A stretch of DNA of 64,000 nt. Source: Brachionus manjavacas. Lineage: Eukaryota > Rotifera > Eurotatoria > Ploima > Brachionidae. The stretch is taken from assembly GCA_019054805.1 (NCBI GenBank), contig JAHQIY010000002.1:3286001-3350000 (forward strand), given 5' to 3'. Numbering within the stretch: position 1 is the first letter of the stretch; each line of letters opens with the position of its first letter. Under the pieces are notes generated by a model that was given only the letters and a program-made list of their open reading frames with translations, had not been told where the DNA came from and did not search any database. Made by a program: the position numbers and the translations under genes. Positions 33,185 through 43,050 of the stretch are shown here, in pieces.

Positions 33185-34418
33185 GAAAAAGGGATTGCGG
33201 TAATAATATTATTATAAATTTAATTTAAAGGTACTACCCAGCTTATTTGAATTCAATTTAAAAGTCCGAAAACTAAGTTTTTCAAATATTAGAAATTTAT
33301 ATTAAATTACAATAAAAATTTAAGATCAACAAAAGGGAGCATAAAAGGCCTTTAAAAAATTAAAAATATAATTACTTTAAATATTGAGCGTGGCCATTTT
33401 GTGATCGATCTTTTACAAAAAATGTAAACAGAGTTAACAAATCCAAAATGTGAACTCATTGTTAATAGAGTCTTCCTTCACAAATTGGACCAATATTTTC
33501 AAGTGTGCATTATATAAAATTATTATGAAACTGAAATTCATTTTACTCGAAAATTTACTTTTTTTAGATTAAGGAAAAATGAAAAAATTGAAAAAAAAAT
33601 GACTAAACAAAGTTTTTCCCTTATTAAATAACTTTTATATATAAATAATTAAGAAAAAATAATTAAAAAAAAATAATTTAACACTAGAATACCCTAAAAA
33701 GATTTTAGACTTTTTTCACAAAAAGTTTTATTTAATAAAAACCCAACAAAATATAATCGAATTTTTTTACCCCCTAATTTAATGTTAAAAAAGTGTTATA
33801 AATTTTAAAAAGATTTAATTATTTTTAAACATCATTAAAAAATATTAACATAAAAAACCATAGTTTTTTAAAACATGCCAAAAATTTTGTAATGTTTTTC
33901 ACCAATATTGTCCTTAGATTCAGCAATTTTTTCAAAATTTGAAAAAAAATAATTATTTTTATATTCATGATTACAAAAAATTGCAATTAAAGAAAGAAAA
34001 GCAGTAATAAAAACTTTTTGTTCTATCCTAAATAAAAAGAGATTTTAAAGTATCAATGATAAAAAAATTTTGTGCTCTAAAATTTTTACTTAGTTTTAAT
34101 CATTTTTTCTATGATACAGCAATTTTTACAGTGCTTGAATTAATTCATTAATGTTATTTTTATTATTGTATAAAATTTTAAATTCTAAGATAAAAATAGC
34201 CAAAAACAATTTTTTTAATTTAATGTTATAAAAATGTTTTTTAAACTTCTAGAGTCTTAAAAGTAAAAAAAAAATGGATTCTCAAAAGTCAATAGTTATA
34301 AAAAAATATTTAAATGACCATAAATATCAAAAATTGTCACTGATTGAAATAAAAATTTAAATTGAAAAAATTCAATTTAATTAGAAAGTTTTTTCTTCAA
34401 ACTTCACTGCCAAATTAA
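33185..34418. other. AT-rich spacer between members 5 and 6
   Basis: No gene, tRNA or clear inverted repeat found. Composition is extremely AT-rich. Confidence 0.5.
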
Positions 34419-35024
34419 ATGTGATTCTAGAAAGATTGAATTAAATTAGATTAAATTGTTTTATTAAAGGATTTTTATAAACAGAAATTAAATAAAATAA
34501 TGTCATTTATTCACAAATATATTTTAGTAAAAAAAAAGATAAAAATAAAAAATTTGATAGAAATTTTTGATGAAATTTTGCAAAATTTTACAATTAAAAT
34601 ATAAATTTACAAAAAAATACTTAAAATAAAATCTATTTTATCAAATTTACGTACAAATAAGAGTAAGCTCGACAAGCATTCATCATTATCGATAAAAATA
34701 CCTGGTCCTGAAAAGTCATCTACATTTTTCAAACTAACTAATATTTTGGTACTGTTCTCAGGAGCCTCTAGTGTAAAATTAGATCCTTTTTCAACTAATT
34801 TCAACGTATTTTCTTCTTCGACCATTTCCAAATTTGTCAATTTGACTGTAACATTCTTCAATTGATCAAATCTTGGTTCAACCTCACAAGCAATTGTTTC
34901 ATTTTGGCCGAAACAGTTCATAAAATTGAATTTTGTTGAAAAGAAACAAATGTTTTTGTCAGTTTCGTTTAATAGCTTGATGTCATCAGTGTCTAAAAGA
35001 TCTACAGTTGGGTTGGAAATCTCT
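34419..35024 (-). repeat. Recently duplicated block, copy A
   Basis: Nearly identical to 36839-37431. It covers the last about 140 codons of member 6, the 3' UTR and about 180 bp beyond. It begins near ATGTGATTCTAG and ends inside the coding sequence at the TTGGAAAT just after the KR site. Upstream the two genes differ completely. Confidence 0.9.
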
Positions 35025-35173
35025 CGTTTACCAAATCTATTTAATATTGGTCTTCGTTGACCAAGAGCGGATATTCCAAAATTTAAAAAGGGCATTCTGA
35101 AAAACCCTCCGGGACAACAGACAACTGAAATAAATATGCTCAGAATTAACAAAATTAAGCTTATTTTTTTCAT
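34607..35173 (-). CDS. Secreted four-cysteine family protein, member 6 (RFGKR form)
   Basis: 188 residues from the ATG at 35173. The frame is open further to an ATG at 35269, but the TATA box lies only 16 bp from that codon, so transcripts should start after it, and the downstream ATG begins a proper signal peptide (MKKISLILLILSIFISVVCC). A short spacer ends in GQRRPILNRFGKRE: Arg-Phe-Gly before Lys-Arg is the standard layout of an RFamide precursor (cleavage, then amidation). The family domain follows, near-identical to members 5 and 7, but the fourth motif is ECLSSLLLFVRKF instead of CW. Function unknown; a neuropeptide-like role for the N-terminal piece is a hypothesis. Confidence 0.85.
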   Translation of the reverse strand: MKKISLILLILSIFISVVCCPGGFFRMPFLNFGISALGQRRPILNRFGKREISNPTVDLLDTDDIKLLNETDKNICFFSTKFNFMNCFGQNETIACEVEPRFDQLKNVTVKLTNLEMVEEENTLKLVEKGSNFTLEAPENSTKILVSLKNVDDFSGPGIFIDNDECLSSLLLFVRKFDKIDFILSIFL

Positions 35174-35284
35174 TTTTTTCTCTTCAATATTATTTCTTAA
35201 AGCCAAAATTTTAAAATAGTTTAGCTTAAATGAATGTAAAATGCTTTTGTGTACGATTATTAGCTTCAAAATGTTTCTGTAAGT

Positions 35285-35292
35285 TTTTTATA
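35285..35292 (-). promoter_or_regulatory. TATA box of member 6
   Basis: TATAAAAA on the minus strand, 112 bp upstream of the chosen ATG and too close to the first in-frame ATG (35269) for that codon to be used. Confidence 0.45.
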
Positions 35293-35550
35293 GTGTTAAA
35301 AATTTATTCTTAAAATTTTTTTCCACTGTAATTTAAGAAAATAATTCCTCTTTAAATTTTTATTCGATTTTACATTTTTATCGGCAGTGAAGAATTGATT
35401 TCATTTAAATTATCTTTTAAACATCATTAAAATTTAAATGTAATCAATCTTAAAATCTTAAAATCTATCTTAAAATTCTATGTCTTTTAAATAACTGGCA
35501 ACTTGAAGTTCATTAATATGATCACATCATCAAAACTTAATTGAAAATTA

Positions 35551-35877
35551 GTGTTGGCATTCGATTATCAATAGTCGATTCAATAGTTGACTAATTTTTT
35601 TTAGTTAACTATTAAATCGACTAAATTTTTTTAGTAAATTTGGTTTTATTACGTTTTATTACGTTAATTTACGTAAAATAATCATGTCGTAGCACTGTTT
35701 AATCAATTTGGGACAATTGTTTCTAAAAATTTTTCAAATTTACAAATTAAAAAACCCTTATACCGCAATTTTTTTAATTCCATATTGAATATACAGTGTT
35801 ACTACGACTTTATTATTACACGTAAATTAACGTAATGAAACCAATTCGACTAAACAAAATTAGTCGATTACCAACAC
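35551..35877. mobile_element. MITE with long inverted repeats and TA flanks
   Basis: The ends are GTGTTGG...CCAACAC, flanked on both sides by TA. Inverted arms of about 90-100 bp include ATCGACTAA-like segments, a TTACGTTAATTTACGT core and GTCGTAG..CACTGT. TA target duplication fits Tc1/mariner-type mobilisation. No coding sequence. Confidence 0.8.
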
Positions 35878-35965
35878 TAATAAAAATCTTAATAAAATTA
35901 GGAAATTGGCTTTTTTTAATTTTTTTTAATTAAAAATTAAATTTTAATTATTTAATTAACATTAA

Positions 35966-36430
35966 GGCTCAGTTGTACCAAGCGTACGTAAGACCAGTGC
36001 TCCTTTTTGTGCTGGATGCTCTAGAAATTAATCAGACAAAAATAAGGAGAATACAAGTCACTGAATCAAGCATTCTTAAAAGCATTTTCGGACTACCTAG
36101 AAATTCAAAGAGCATTTGCAAACGCCTTAGGAATTGACAAAATTGAATCTCGAATGTCTCACGTCAAAGTGTTGTCTTTTAATAAGATTATGTGAAAATT
36201 CGCTGACTTTTTGCTTTTTAAATAGCGATTATAAACAGCTTACCGATGATCTTTATGGTAAATCTTTTTTAAGCTCTTAAAATCAGAAAAGATGCAAGAA
36301 AACCAATAATGTCTTTATTATTGGTGGTCGAACCTACAAATGTTTTCTATTTTTAAATTCTAAAAATTTTTGTACCTATTTTTTTTACGACGCTTTTTGG
36401 TAATTTTTTTCAAATAAAATAAATAAATAA
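35966..36430 (+). mobile_element. LINE RT C-terminal fragment
   Basis: The plus-strand frame reads QLYQAYVRPVLLFVLDALEI, NQTKIRRIQVTESSILKSIF and GLPRNSKS, then, after disruption, LGIDKIESRMSHVKVLSF. The "LYxAYVRPVLLYGLE" block follows the RT palm domain in many LINEs. The piece ends with an (AAAT)n tail near 36415-36434. This is a second LINE family, distinct from the copy at 5.3-8.1 kb. Confidence 0.75.
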
Positions 36431-36838
36431 ATAAGAAATTTTAATTAAAATTTTTTTTTTTCAAATTGAGTTTAAATGATTTCTTCTAAAATCTTTTTTT
36501 TGAAAATTTAAAGATGAATTTAGAATCTAGATTGAAAAATTTAAATAATGGCTTTTAAAATATTTTACAGCGAAACTAAGTCAAATTTTGTATTGGAATT
36601 TTGGTATGAAAATTTACAATGCCAAGTAATAGGGATTGCTTTTTTTTATTATTTATGGTTGAATAAATATTTTTGGACAACAGGGTCGCAAATGAAGTTT
36701 ACAGAAATTCGAATTTCAATAGAAACTAAACTCGATGGCTTTAAAAGGCCGCGGTGAAGTTTGGAGCAAAAAAAATTAAAGCAAAGCAAAATATTTAAAG
36801 ATTTTTTTCAATTTTAAGAAATTGAAAATTATTTTAGA

Positions 36839-37431
36839 TGTGATTCTAGTAAAGATTGAATATTAAATTGTTTTATTAAAGGATTTTTATAAACAGAAAT
36901 TAAATAAAATAAAGTCATTTATTCACAAATATATTTTAGTAAAAAAAAAGATAAAAATAAAAAATTTGATAGAAATTTTTGATGAAATTTTGCAAAATTT
37001 TACAATTAAAATATAAATTTACAAAAAAATACTTAAAATAAAATCTATTTTATCAAATTTACGTACAAATAAGAGTAAGCTCGACAAGCATTCATCATTA
37101 TCGATAAAAATACCTGGTCCTGAAAAGTCATCTACATTTTTCAAACTAACTAATATTTTGGTACTGTTCTCAGGAACCTCTAGTGTAAAATTAGATCCTT
37201 TTTCAACTAATTTCAACGTATTTTCTTCTTCGACCATTTCCAAATTTGTCAATTTGACTGTAACATTCTTCAATTGATCAAATCTTGGTTCAACCTCACA
37301 AGCAATTGTTTCATTTTGGCCGAAACAGTTCATAAAATTGAATTTTGTTGAAAAGAAACAAATGTTTTTGTCAGTTTCGTTTAATAGCTTGATGTCATCA
37401 GTGTCTAAAAGATCTACAGTTGGGTTGGAAA
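36839..37431 (-). repeat. Recently duplicated block, copy B
   Basis: Partner of 34419-35024 (see there). The differences seen by eye are few, e.g. AATAAAGTC versus AATAATGTC in the 3' flank and one coding change giving Val for Ala in LEAPENSTK. Confidence 0.9.
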
Positions 37432-37603
37432 TTATTTCACGCTTTCCGAATGGTCTTCTGAATGGACGGAATTGACGAAATGGACGAAAAAATGGTCTTC
37501 TAAACGGCCGAAATAAACCAGGGCGTCTAAACCCAAATCTCTGACTATTTGATATTACAATTGAACAGCAAATTAAAAATAATATCAAAGCAATATTTTT
37601 CAT
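37019..37603 (-). CDS. Secreted four-cysteine family protein, member 7 (RPF-rich form)
   Basis: Single exon, 194 residues. Signal peptide MKNIALILFLICCSIVISNS, then an Arg/Pro/Phe-rich segment built from RPF-type units (FRRPGLFRPFRRPFFRPF), ending in RRPFGKRE, so a Gly precedes the dibasic site as in members 3 and 6. The domain from NPTVDLLDTDD to the stop is almost identical to member 6, including ECLSSLLLFVRKF. The N-terminal part is unrelated to member 6 apart from the signal-peptide style. A processed, amidated RPF peptide is possible but not shown. Confidence 0.87.
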   Translation of the reverse strand: MKNIALILFLICCSIVISNSQRFGFRRPGLFRPFRRPFFRPFRQFRPFRRPFGKREIISNPTVDLLDTDDIKLLNETDKNICFFSTKFNFMNCFGQNETIACEVEPRFDQLKNVTVKLTNLEMVEEENTLKLVEKGSNFTLEVPENSTKILVSLKNVDDFSGPGIFIDNDECLSSLLLFVRKFDKIDFILSIFL

Positions 37604-37651
37604 TTTTAGATTTTTTGATCAAAATTTATTTAAATCTTAATTTTTTAGTCA

Positions 37652-37659
37652 TTTTTATA
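37652..37659 (-). promoter_or_regulatory. TATA box of member 7
   Basis: TATAAAAA on the minus strand, 49 bp upstream of the ATG at 37603, a spacing like that of members 4 and 5. Confidence 0.55.
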
Positions 37660-38554
37660 CTTAATTTTCAAAAAATACTGTCTCATTTTTTTTTTCTCTG
37701 TTAAAAACTTGTAGTTCTTTTAAATAATTTTTAAAACTTAACAATGATTTTTTTTTCGAAATTTCTGCATGCATTTAGATTCTTTTGTGGTGTTATTATA
37801 AGCTCATCGTTTTGTTTGTAAAAATAAGTAAACCTTTTTCGCTGATGTTTAAATTTTATCATAAATAGATTTTGAAATTCTTTTTTTTAATTGAAATCTT
37901 TGTATCTTTGTCTTTTTAGAAATTATAATATCATTTGAAATTCTTGCCAAAGAATTTGCAAGCATTATTTCACTTAACTAATATAAACTATGAAAATTTA
38001 AATAAATAAATTTTTAGAAAAATCACATCGTAAAAATGTTTCATTGATGATATTCTTAAAAATCTAATTTCTCTCTTTTCACAATCTTTTATTTTTTTTA
38101 ATTTTATTGTCAATTTTTTTAAGAAATATCCTATTTCTTTTTTGACAAATATCCTAAAAATTTCTCTTTAAAATTTTTAAAAGAAGTAAAAGATACTTTT
38201 TGATTTTTTTTAAAAATAAAAATAAAAATATAATTAATTGTGATTGAAATGATACCTTTATTGATATATTGTTAATCAATTAGTATTTACAGTTTCTTTT
38301 ATTTTAAAAAGAATTTTTTATTAAATTAATCAAACTGTTCAGCCTGATGAAATTTTAGAGAGCTTGCGGAATTAATCGATATTTTATTTAAATATTTCGT
38401 TATATTACATTATGTTGCGAGAGTTAAGAATTTTTTTTTTCTTATTTAATAATTATTATTAGAAATTAAAAATAAATAAAAATCTGACAACACTATTTTA
38501 AATCTTTTTTTTCTCTTTAATTTTAAGAAAGCCATTTCTTACTGCGAAAGATAG
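37660..38554. other. AT-rich intergenic stretch
   Basis: No gene or repeat recognised. Confidence 0.5.
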
Positions 38555-39010
38555 GCAAAAAAAATGTAAGTGGTATAAGGAAAGGATTGATCAGTTAATG
38601 ACTGGGCGAAGGTAATCTATAGAGATGAGTCTAATTTTGAGGATTTTAATCGTAAAACAAGAATAAAAGTTAAAAGGTGTAAAAATAAAAAATATAACCC
38701 AAAGTTTTATATACCAAGTTTAATAAAAAGAGTAGGATCAGCACGATTATGTGGATGCATTTCTTATAAATTAACCAGTCTTTGACTAAGAATTTTGAAA
38801 AAAAACTTTTTGACTTGAGACTTGTGACTTTTAAACATGGATGAAAAATTGGTCAGCGCCAATTACCTCAATTGAACCTCTGGAAAAAATTCTTCACAAC
38901 AAGTGCCTGAAAATTCCGAGAGAATTCATTAAGAAACTAATTGAAATTATCCCAAAAAGAGTTCTGGCTTGTTATAAAACTAAAGGCGGTCACTTGAGAT
39001 ATTGAAATTA
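38555..39010 (+). pseudogene. Tc1/mariner transposase relic
   Basis: The plus-strand frame contains DWAKVIYRDESNFEDFNRK, then a GSARLCGCISYK block: the DES..F and VWGC-like motifs around the second catalytic Asp of Tc1 transposases. After a disrupted stretch come NWSAPITSIEPLEKILHNK and IPKRVLACYKTKGGHLRY followed by a stop, matching W.A.SPDLNPIE.lW and the GG-(T)-x-Y C-terminus. The third catalytic region is altered (SIEPLE), and stops separate the two parts. The N-terminal DNA-binding half is missing. A short hAT-MITE-like phrase (GACTTGTGACTT) interrupts it. Confidence 0.75.
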
Positions 39011-39510
39011 AAAAATTTCTAAACTTTTGCAACATGCCGTATTTATCAAATTTAACCTTTAACATTAGAAATGATAAAATATTATAAATTTTAAATTTTT
39101 CATTTAAATCGTGAATTAAATAGAAATTAATTCTATATAAAGACTTTTATTTTTGTCTTAAATAACCCTAAACAAGCATTTAAATTTAAAAATATTTTAG
39201 GAATGAAAATTTAGGTTCAATTTAATTTTGAAATAAAAGGGTTTGATGTTTAACATGTATTGACGGAATATCTCTTTAAAAAAAAGTCCAAAATTTTTTT
39301 TGAAATCTCATAATATTCATTTTAAAATACCTTTAGAAAAACCTAGAATTCATTTTCTTTAAAAATCGCAAAACAAAATGCTGAGCTGAAAAATTCAGAA
39401 AACAGACACACACCCTACTTGAAGTTTTGAATGCAAAATTATTTTTATAAAAAATTTACATTTTAGTTTGAAAAAAGTGAAACTAAAAAAATTCAAGTTT
39501 TTTGCTTAAT
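39011..39510. other. Region upstream of HGD
   Basis: AT-rich. No gene seen; presumably includes the HGD promoter. Confidence 0.5.
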
Positions 39511-41292
39511 ATGAATAAAATTGAGTGGACTGATTTAAAGGTAGATCTAAATTTTTCAATATTCTTTTTAATAGAATATTTATTATCAGTATTTATCCGG
39601 TTTTGGAAATGAATTCGCTTCTGAAACTCCATCGCATCCAAATGCACTGCCAAAAGGACAAGTAAAATTGGAAAGAACTTTTATTTAAATGCATCTTAAA
39701 TTAAAAACTGCAGAACACACCACAAAAAGCACCATACAACCTTTACATGGAACAGCTCTCTGGTACAGCTTTTACTGCTCCGCGCGAGACCAACAAAAGA
39801 AGCTGGCTGTATAGAATCTTACCCTCTGTTAAACACTTTCCATTCAAGAAAATAGACAACGGCTTGGTTACTCATAACTGGAATGATGAAGAGCCAAATC
39901 CAAATCAATTAAGATGGAAACCATTCGATCTTCCGTCTAATGAAAAACAGGTCGATTTTGTTCAAGTAAATTTTTTCCACATTTTAATCAAAATAGTCTA
40001 AATAAATTGAACTTAGGGTTTGGCAACATTATGTGGTGCTGGTGATGCTCGCATACGTCATGGAATCGCCATACATGTCTACTCATGCAACGTTTCTATG
40101 ATTGATAAAGCTTTCTGTAATTCGGACGGAGACTTTTTAATTGGTATAAATTGATTTAGCTAAGCTATTTAATAAATCACAAATCTTTTCGGCTATAAAG
40201 TTGAAATATTTAGGACTAAGTAACCCAAAATTGCCCTAGAGGCCACCTCGAAAATTATTTTTCAAAAAAAATATTTTTAAAAAAATTATTTTTTTAGTAC
40301 CTCAAAAGGGATGCTTGTTTATCAAGACGGAATTCGGAAAGATGACTGTAGCACCAAATGAAATTTGTGTCATTCAGGTATCTGAATTTGATTTAATTGA
40401 AAAAAAATATTTCTTTTTATTTAAAGAATGGAATGCGTTTCAGTGTCGAGGTTGAAGAGGCATCGCGAGGCTACATACTAGAGGTTTTTGATAGTCATTT
40501 TGTTTTACCGAATCTAGGACCTATTGGTGCAAATGGTCTTGCCAATCCACGAGACTTTCAAACTCCTGTTGCCTGGTTTGAGAATGTTAAAGCGATCCAT
40601 TTTAAAATTATCTTGAAATTCCAAGGTAATTTATTTGAATCGCATCAGGATCACTCGTGTTTTAATGTAGTTGCTTGGCATGGAAATTATGCACCATTCA
40701 AATATAATCTGGAATATTTCATGGCACTAAATACTGTTACCTTTGATCATGCGGTTAGATTTGTATCTGAAAAGGTAGAAAGTTAATTTTTTTTTTAAGG
40801 ATCCATCTATATTTACCGTTTTAACATGCCCATCACTAAAACCTGGCACTGCTATTGCTGACTTTGTGATATTTCCTCCAAGATGGTCTGTAGCTGAAAA
40901 CACTTTTCGACCTCCATATTATCACAGGAATTGCATGAGTGAATTTATGGGCTTGATCAAAGGAAATTATGAAGCTAAAAAAGAGGGTTTTCAGCCTGGT
41001 GGTGCGTCGCTGCACAATTTAATGATACCACATGGTCCTGATTTTGATTGCCATAGAAATGCCATAAGCGAAGAGCTCAAGCCTGTGAGAGTAGCAGATG
41101 GAACAATGGTATACACGTTAATTTCTATTTTTAATGCTTACAATTTTTGAATTTTTTTAGTCGTTTATGTTTGAAACTTGTCTTGGCCTTGCCGTGACCA
41201 AATGGGCCAATAAAACATGTGAAAAGCTTGATGGTGAATACTACAAATGTTGGCAAACTTTAGAGGATAATTTTAGCAAACTTAGTGTTTGA
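39511..41292 (+). CDS. HGD: Homogentisate 1,2-dioxygenase
   Basis: Eight exons in phase: 39511-39540, 39575-39661, 39714-39965, 40017-40143, 40298-40377, 40427-40753, 40800-41108, 41161-41292, giving 447 residues (human 445). It opens the aromatic ring of homogentisate to maleylacetoacetate in Phe/Tyr breakdown, using Fe(II), in the cytosol. Signatures: [40 protein letters not shown]-like [15 protein letters not shown], and the iron ligands His about 343 and Glu about 349 in [11 protein letters not shown] and His about 379 in LMIPHGPD, each eight residues later than human H335/E341/H371. The first exon codes only ten residues. The 3' end of exon 6 has two in-frame donors (after 40753 or after 40774); the first restores the conserved FDHADPSIF. 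A possible poly(A) signal AATAAA lies at 41332. Confidence 0.95.
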
Positions 41293-41679
41293 TTTTTTCC
41301 TTTCCATTAAGAATAATGCTCTTTTAATTTTAATAAATTAGATTGGAAATTTAATTTTTATTTGTAAAGCTGATTGTGCTAAAATTCATTCAGTAAAAAA
41401 TTTAATAAAATAATTAAATAAGGTTTAAACACAAATTTTAACAAATTCACAAAAATTCAAACATAAGAAATTAAAATGGCTAGTACACACATAATTGAGG
41501 AGGGGATAAGATTAACTTTATTAGATAAAAAGATGAAATCTAATAGATATTAAATTAGAATATAGAAAAAAAAAGACAAAACACTATATAATAATATTTT
41601 TTACTAGATAAAGAAATTATTTGATAGACAAGAAAATGAAAAAAAATATTTAAAATAAATCATTACTTAATTATTTTTT
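41293..41679. other. 3' flank of HGD
   Basis: AT-rich with a poly(A) signal near 41332. Otherwise nothing recognised. Confidence 0.5.
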
Positions 41680-42060
41680 CGTTTATTGAGAGACTCAAGA
41701 ACATTTGATTATTGTTTGAAGCAGGTTTTTTTGATTGAGTGGTTTGAATATCGTTGACACTTTTTTTTGGTCTACCACAACCACGTTTACCACGTTTGGG
41801 TTGAGTTGTTTCTATACAAGCAGGAATTCTTCTTCCTCTTCGTTTTCATAAATGATTTCTGTTGTATTATTGATTTGTATATTTGTTTGCTTATTTACCG
41901 GTATATCTTCATCGGGTTGTCTTTCCAAGCCATTTGCCGTATTTTTTGGTCTACCCGATCGTCTTTTCTGGTCAATTGGTATTGATTTGACACTTGCTGG
42001 GAATTCGAAGAGAGCAGTGCGCTCAGCTAGTCCGATTACGTGTTTGCACCTGTAATGTTT
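41680..42060 (-). pseudogene. MULE transposase C-terminal relic (SWIM tail, AT-hook)
   Basis: The minus-strand frame reads RCKHVIGLAERTALFEFPA, SVKSIPIDQKRRSGRPKNT and NGLERQPDEDIPVN. CKH-(V/I)-IGLA is the end of a SWIM-type zinc finger. The PA-S-K-x-(V/I)-PI-x-x-KR-GRP stretch is the AT-hook that follows it in Mutator-like transposases. Two further basic AT-hook-like segments follow with stops (KTKRKKNSCLYRN; a disrupted GKRGCGRPKKK-like piece). Only this C-terminal end is present. Related to the relic at 13.7 kb. Confidence 0.6.
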
Positions 42061-42337
42061 CGGTCATGGGTGCCGAGAGAAATCATTAATATTTAAAATA
42101 TTCGATTTATGAATGTTCCGCTAAAAGACTACTTGCTTTATGTAATTCTACAGTTATGAATAATTGCCATTCATCAATCTAGAGCAAAGCCGCCATAGAA
42201 ATTTTGCAACTGCTCTTCCTAGATGAACCATTAGAAAAAAGAAAGTTAAACTCTACAATTCACTTACTAACTCGATTAGAATACAAAATGCGGTTTTAGT
42301 AACACCATTTGTGTTAAATCTCCTTATAAGCGCCAGA

Positions 42338-43050
42338 GTATTAGCCATGAAGTAAATGAACCTAATTTAATATTTTTTTACTAAATTATTATACCGTAAA
42401 CTCACGTTGTGAACTCTAAGAGAAAAGCCCAAATCCAAACTTTTTTATTTTTGAATATATTTCATAGTTTCTTTACTATAATAATTAAAATTGAATTAGA
42501 TGGACAATACCCTGAAAATAGGATATTTGAATCTAATAAGTTTAATGTTAGATGCTATTATTTTCCCATATTTCAGAAAGTGATCTTGAAATCTCAGATA
42601 TGGTATATTCATTTCGCCTTTTCATACAAAATTCCTTTCATTCAGAAAAATAAACTTAAAAAACGAAAACGCTCTTAGAGAAAAGAGCAAAAAAAGAAAA
42701 AAGCTTATAATTGACTAATCGTCTTTTTTTCGTCGAATTTAGCTCTAAAATATTTTTAAATTTTAATCTTTTTTGATGAGAATAAAAAATGTTTTTTTTT
42801 TTGAATAAAAGCTAAATTTAGACTTTATTTTTGGAAAATATCCCATATTGAGGATATTTACCAGATAATTAATTTTTAATTATTATAATATGGAAACTAT
42901 GTAATTTACTCTAAAAAAAACAGTTTGAATTTGAGTTTTACTCCTAGAGTTCACAACGTGAGTTAACGGTATAATAATTTAGTAAAAATGTTTAATTTTA
43001 AATTTTTTACCGAATTATTAAATTAGGTTGATTTTCTTTATGGCTAATCC
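42338..43050. mobile_element. Large foldback element (about 0.7 kb)
   Basis: The arms are inverted over about 90-110 bp. The left arm runs TATTAGCCATGAAG..GAACCTAATTTAATA, then ACTAAATTATTATACC, then AACTCACGTTGTGAACTC. The right arm is its reverse complement with an insertion of about 20 bp. The phrase GTAAACTCACGT recurs inverted at about 43064, hinting at nesting. The interior, including the 89-codon open frame at 42409-42678, looks non-coding. Confidence 0.8.

Noticed and set aside
35173-35269. Longer N-terminus for secreted member 6 starting at 35269
   Set aside because: The TATA box at 35285-35292 is too close, and the downstream ATG begins a normal signal peptide like those of the paralogs.
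36548-36757. 69-codon open frame between members 6 and 7
   Set aside because: No recognisable domain; lies in AT-rich DNA just after a LINE fragment.
34607-37603. Members 6 and 7 as an assembly duplicate of one gene
   Set aside because: The N-terminal halves and upstream regions are completely different, so they are two genes; only the 3' block is shared.
42409-42678. 89-codon open frame inside the foldback element
   Set aside because: Lies in the non-coding interior of an inverted-repeat element; no transposase motif.
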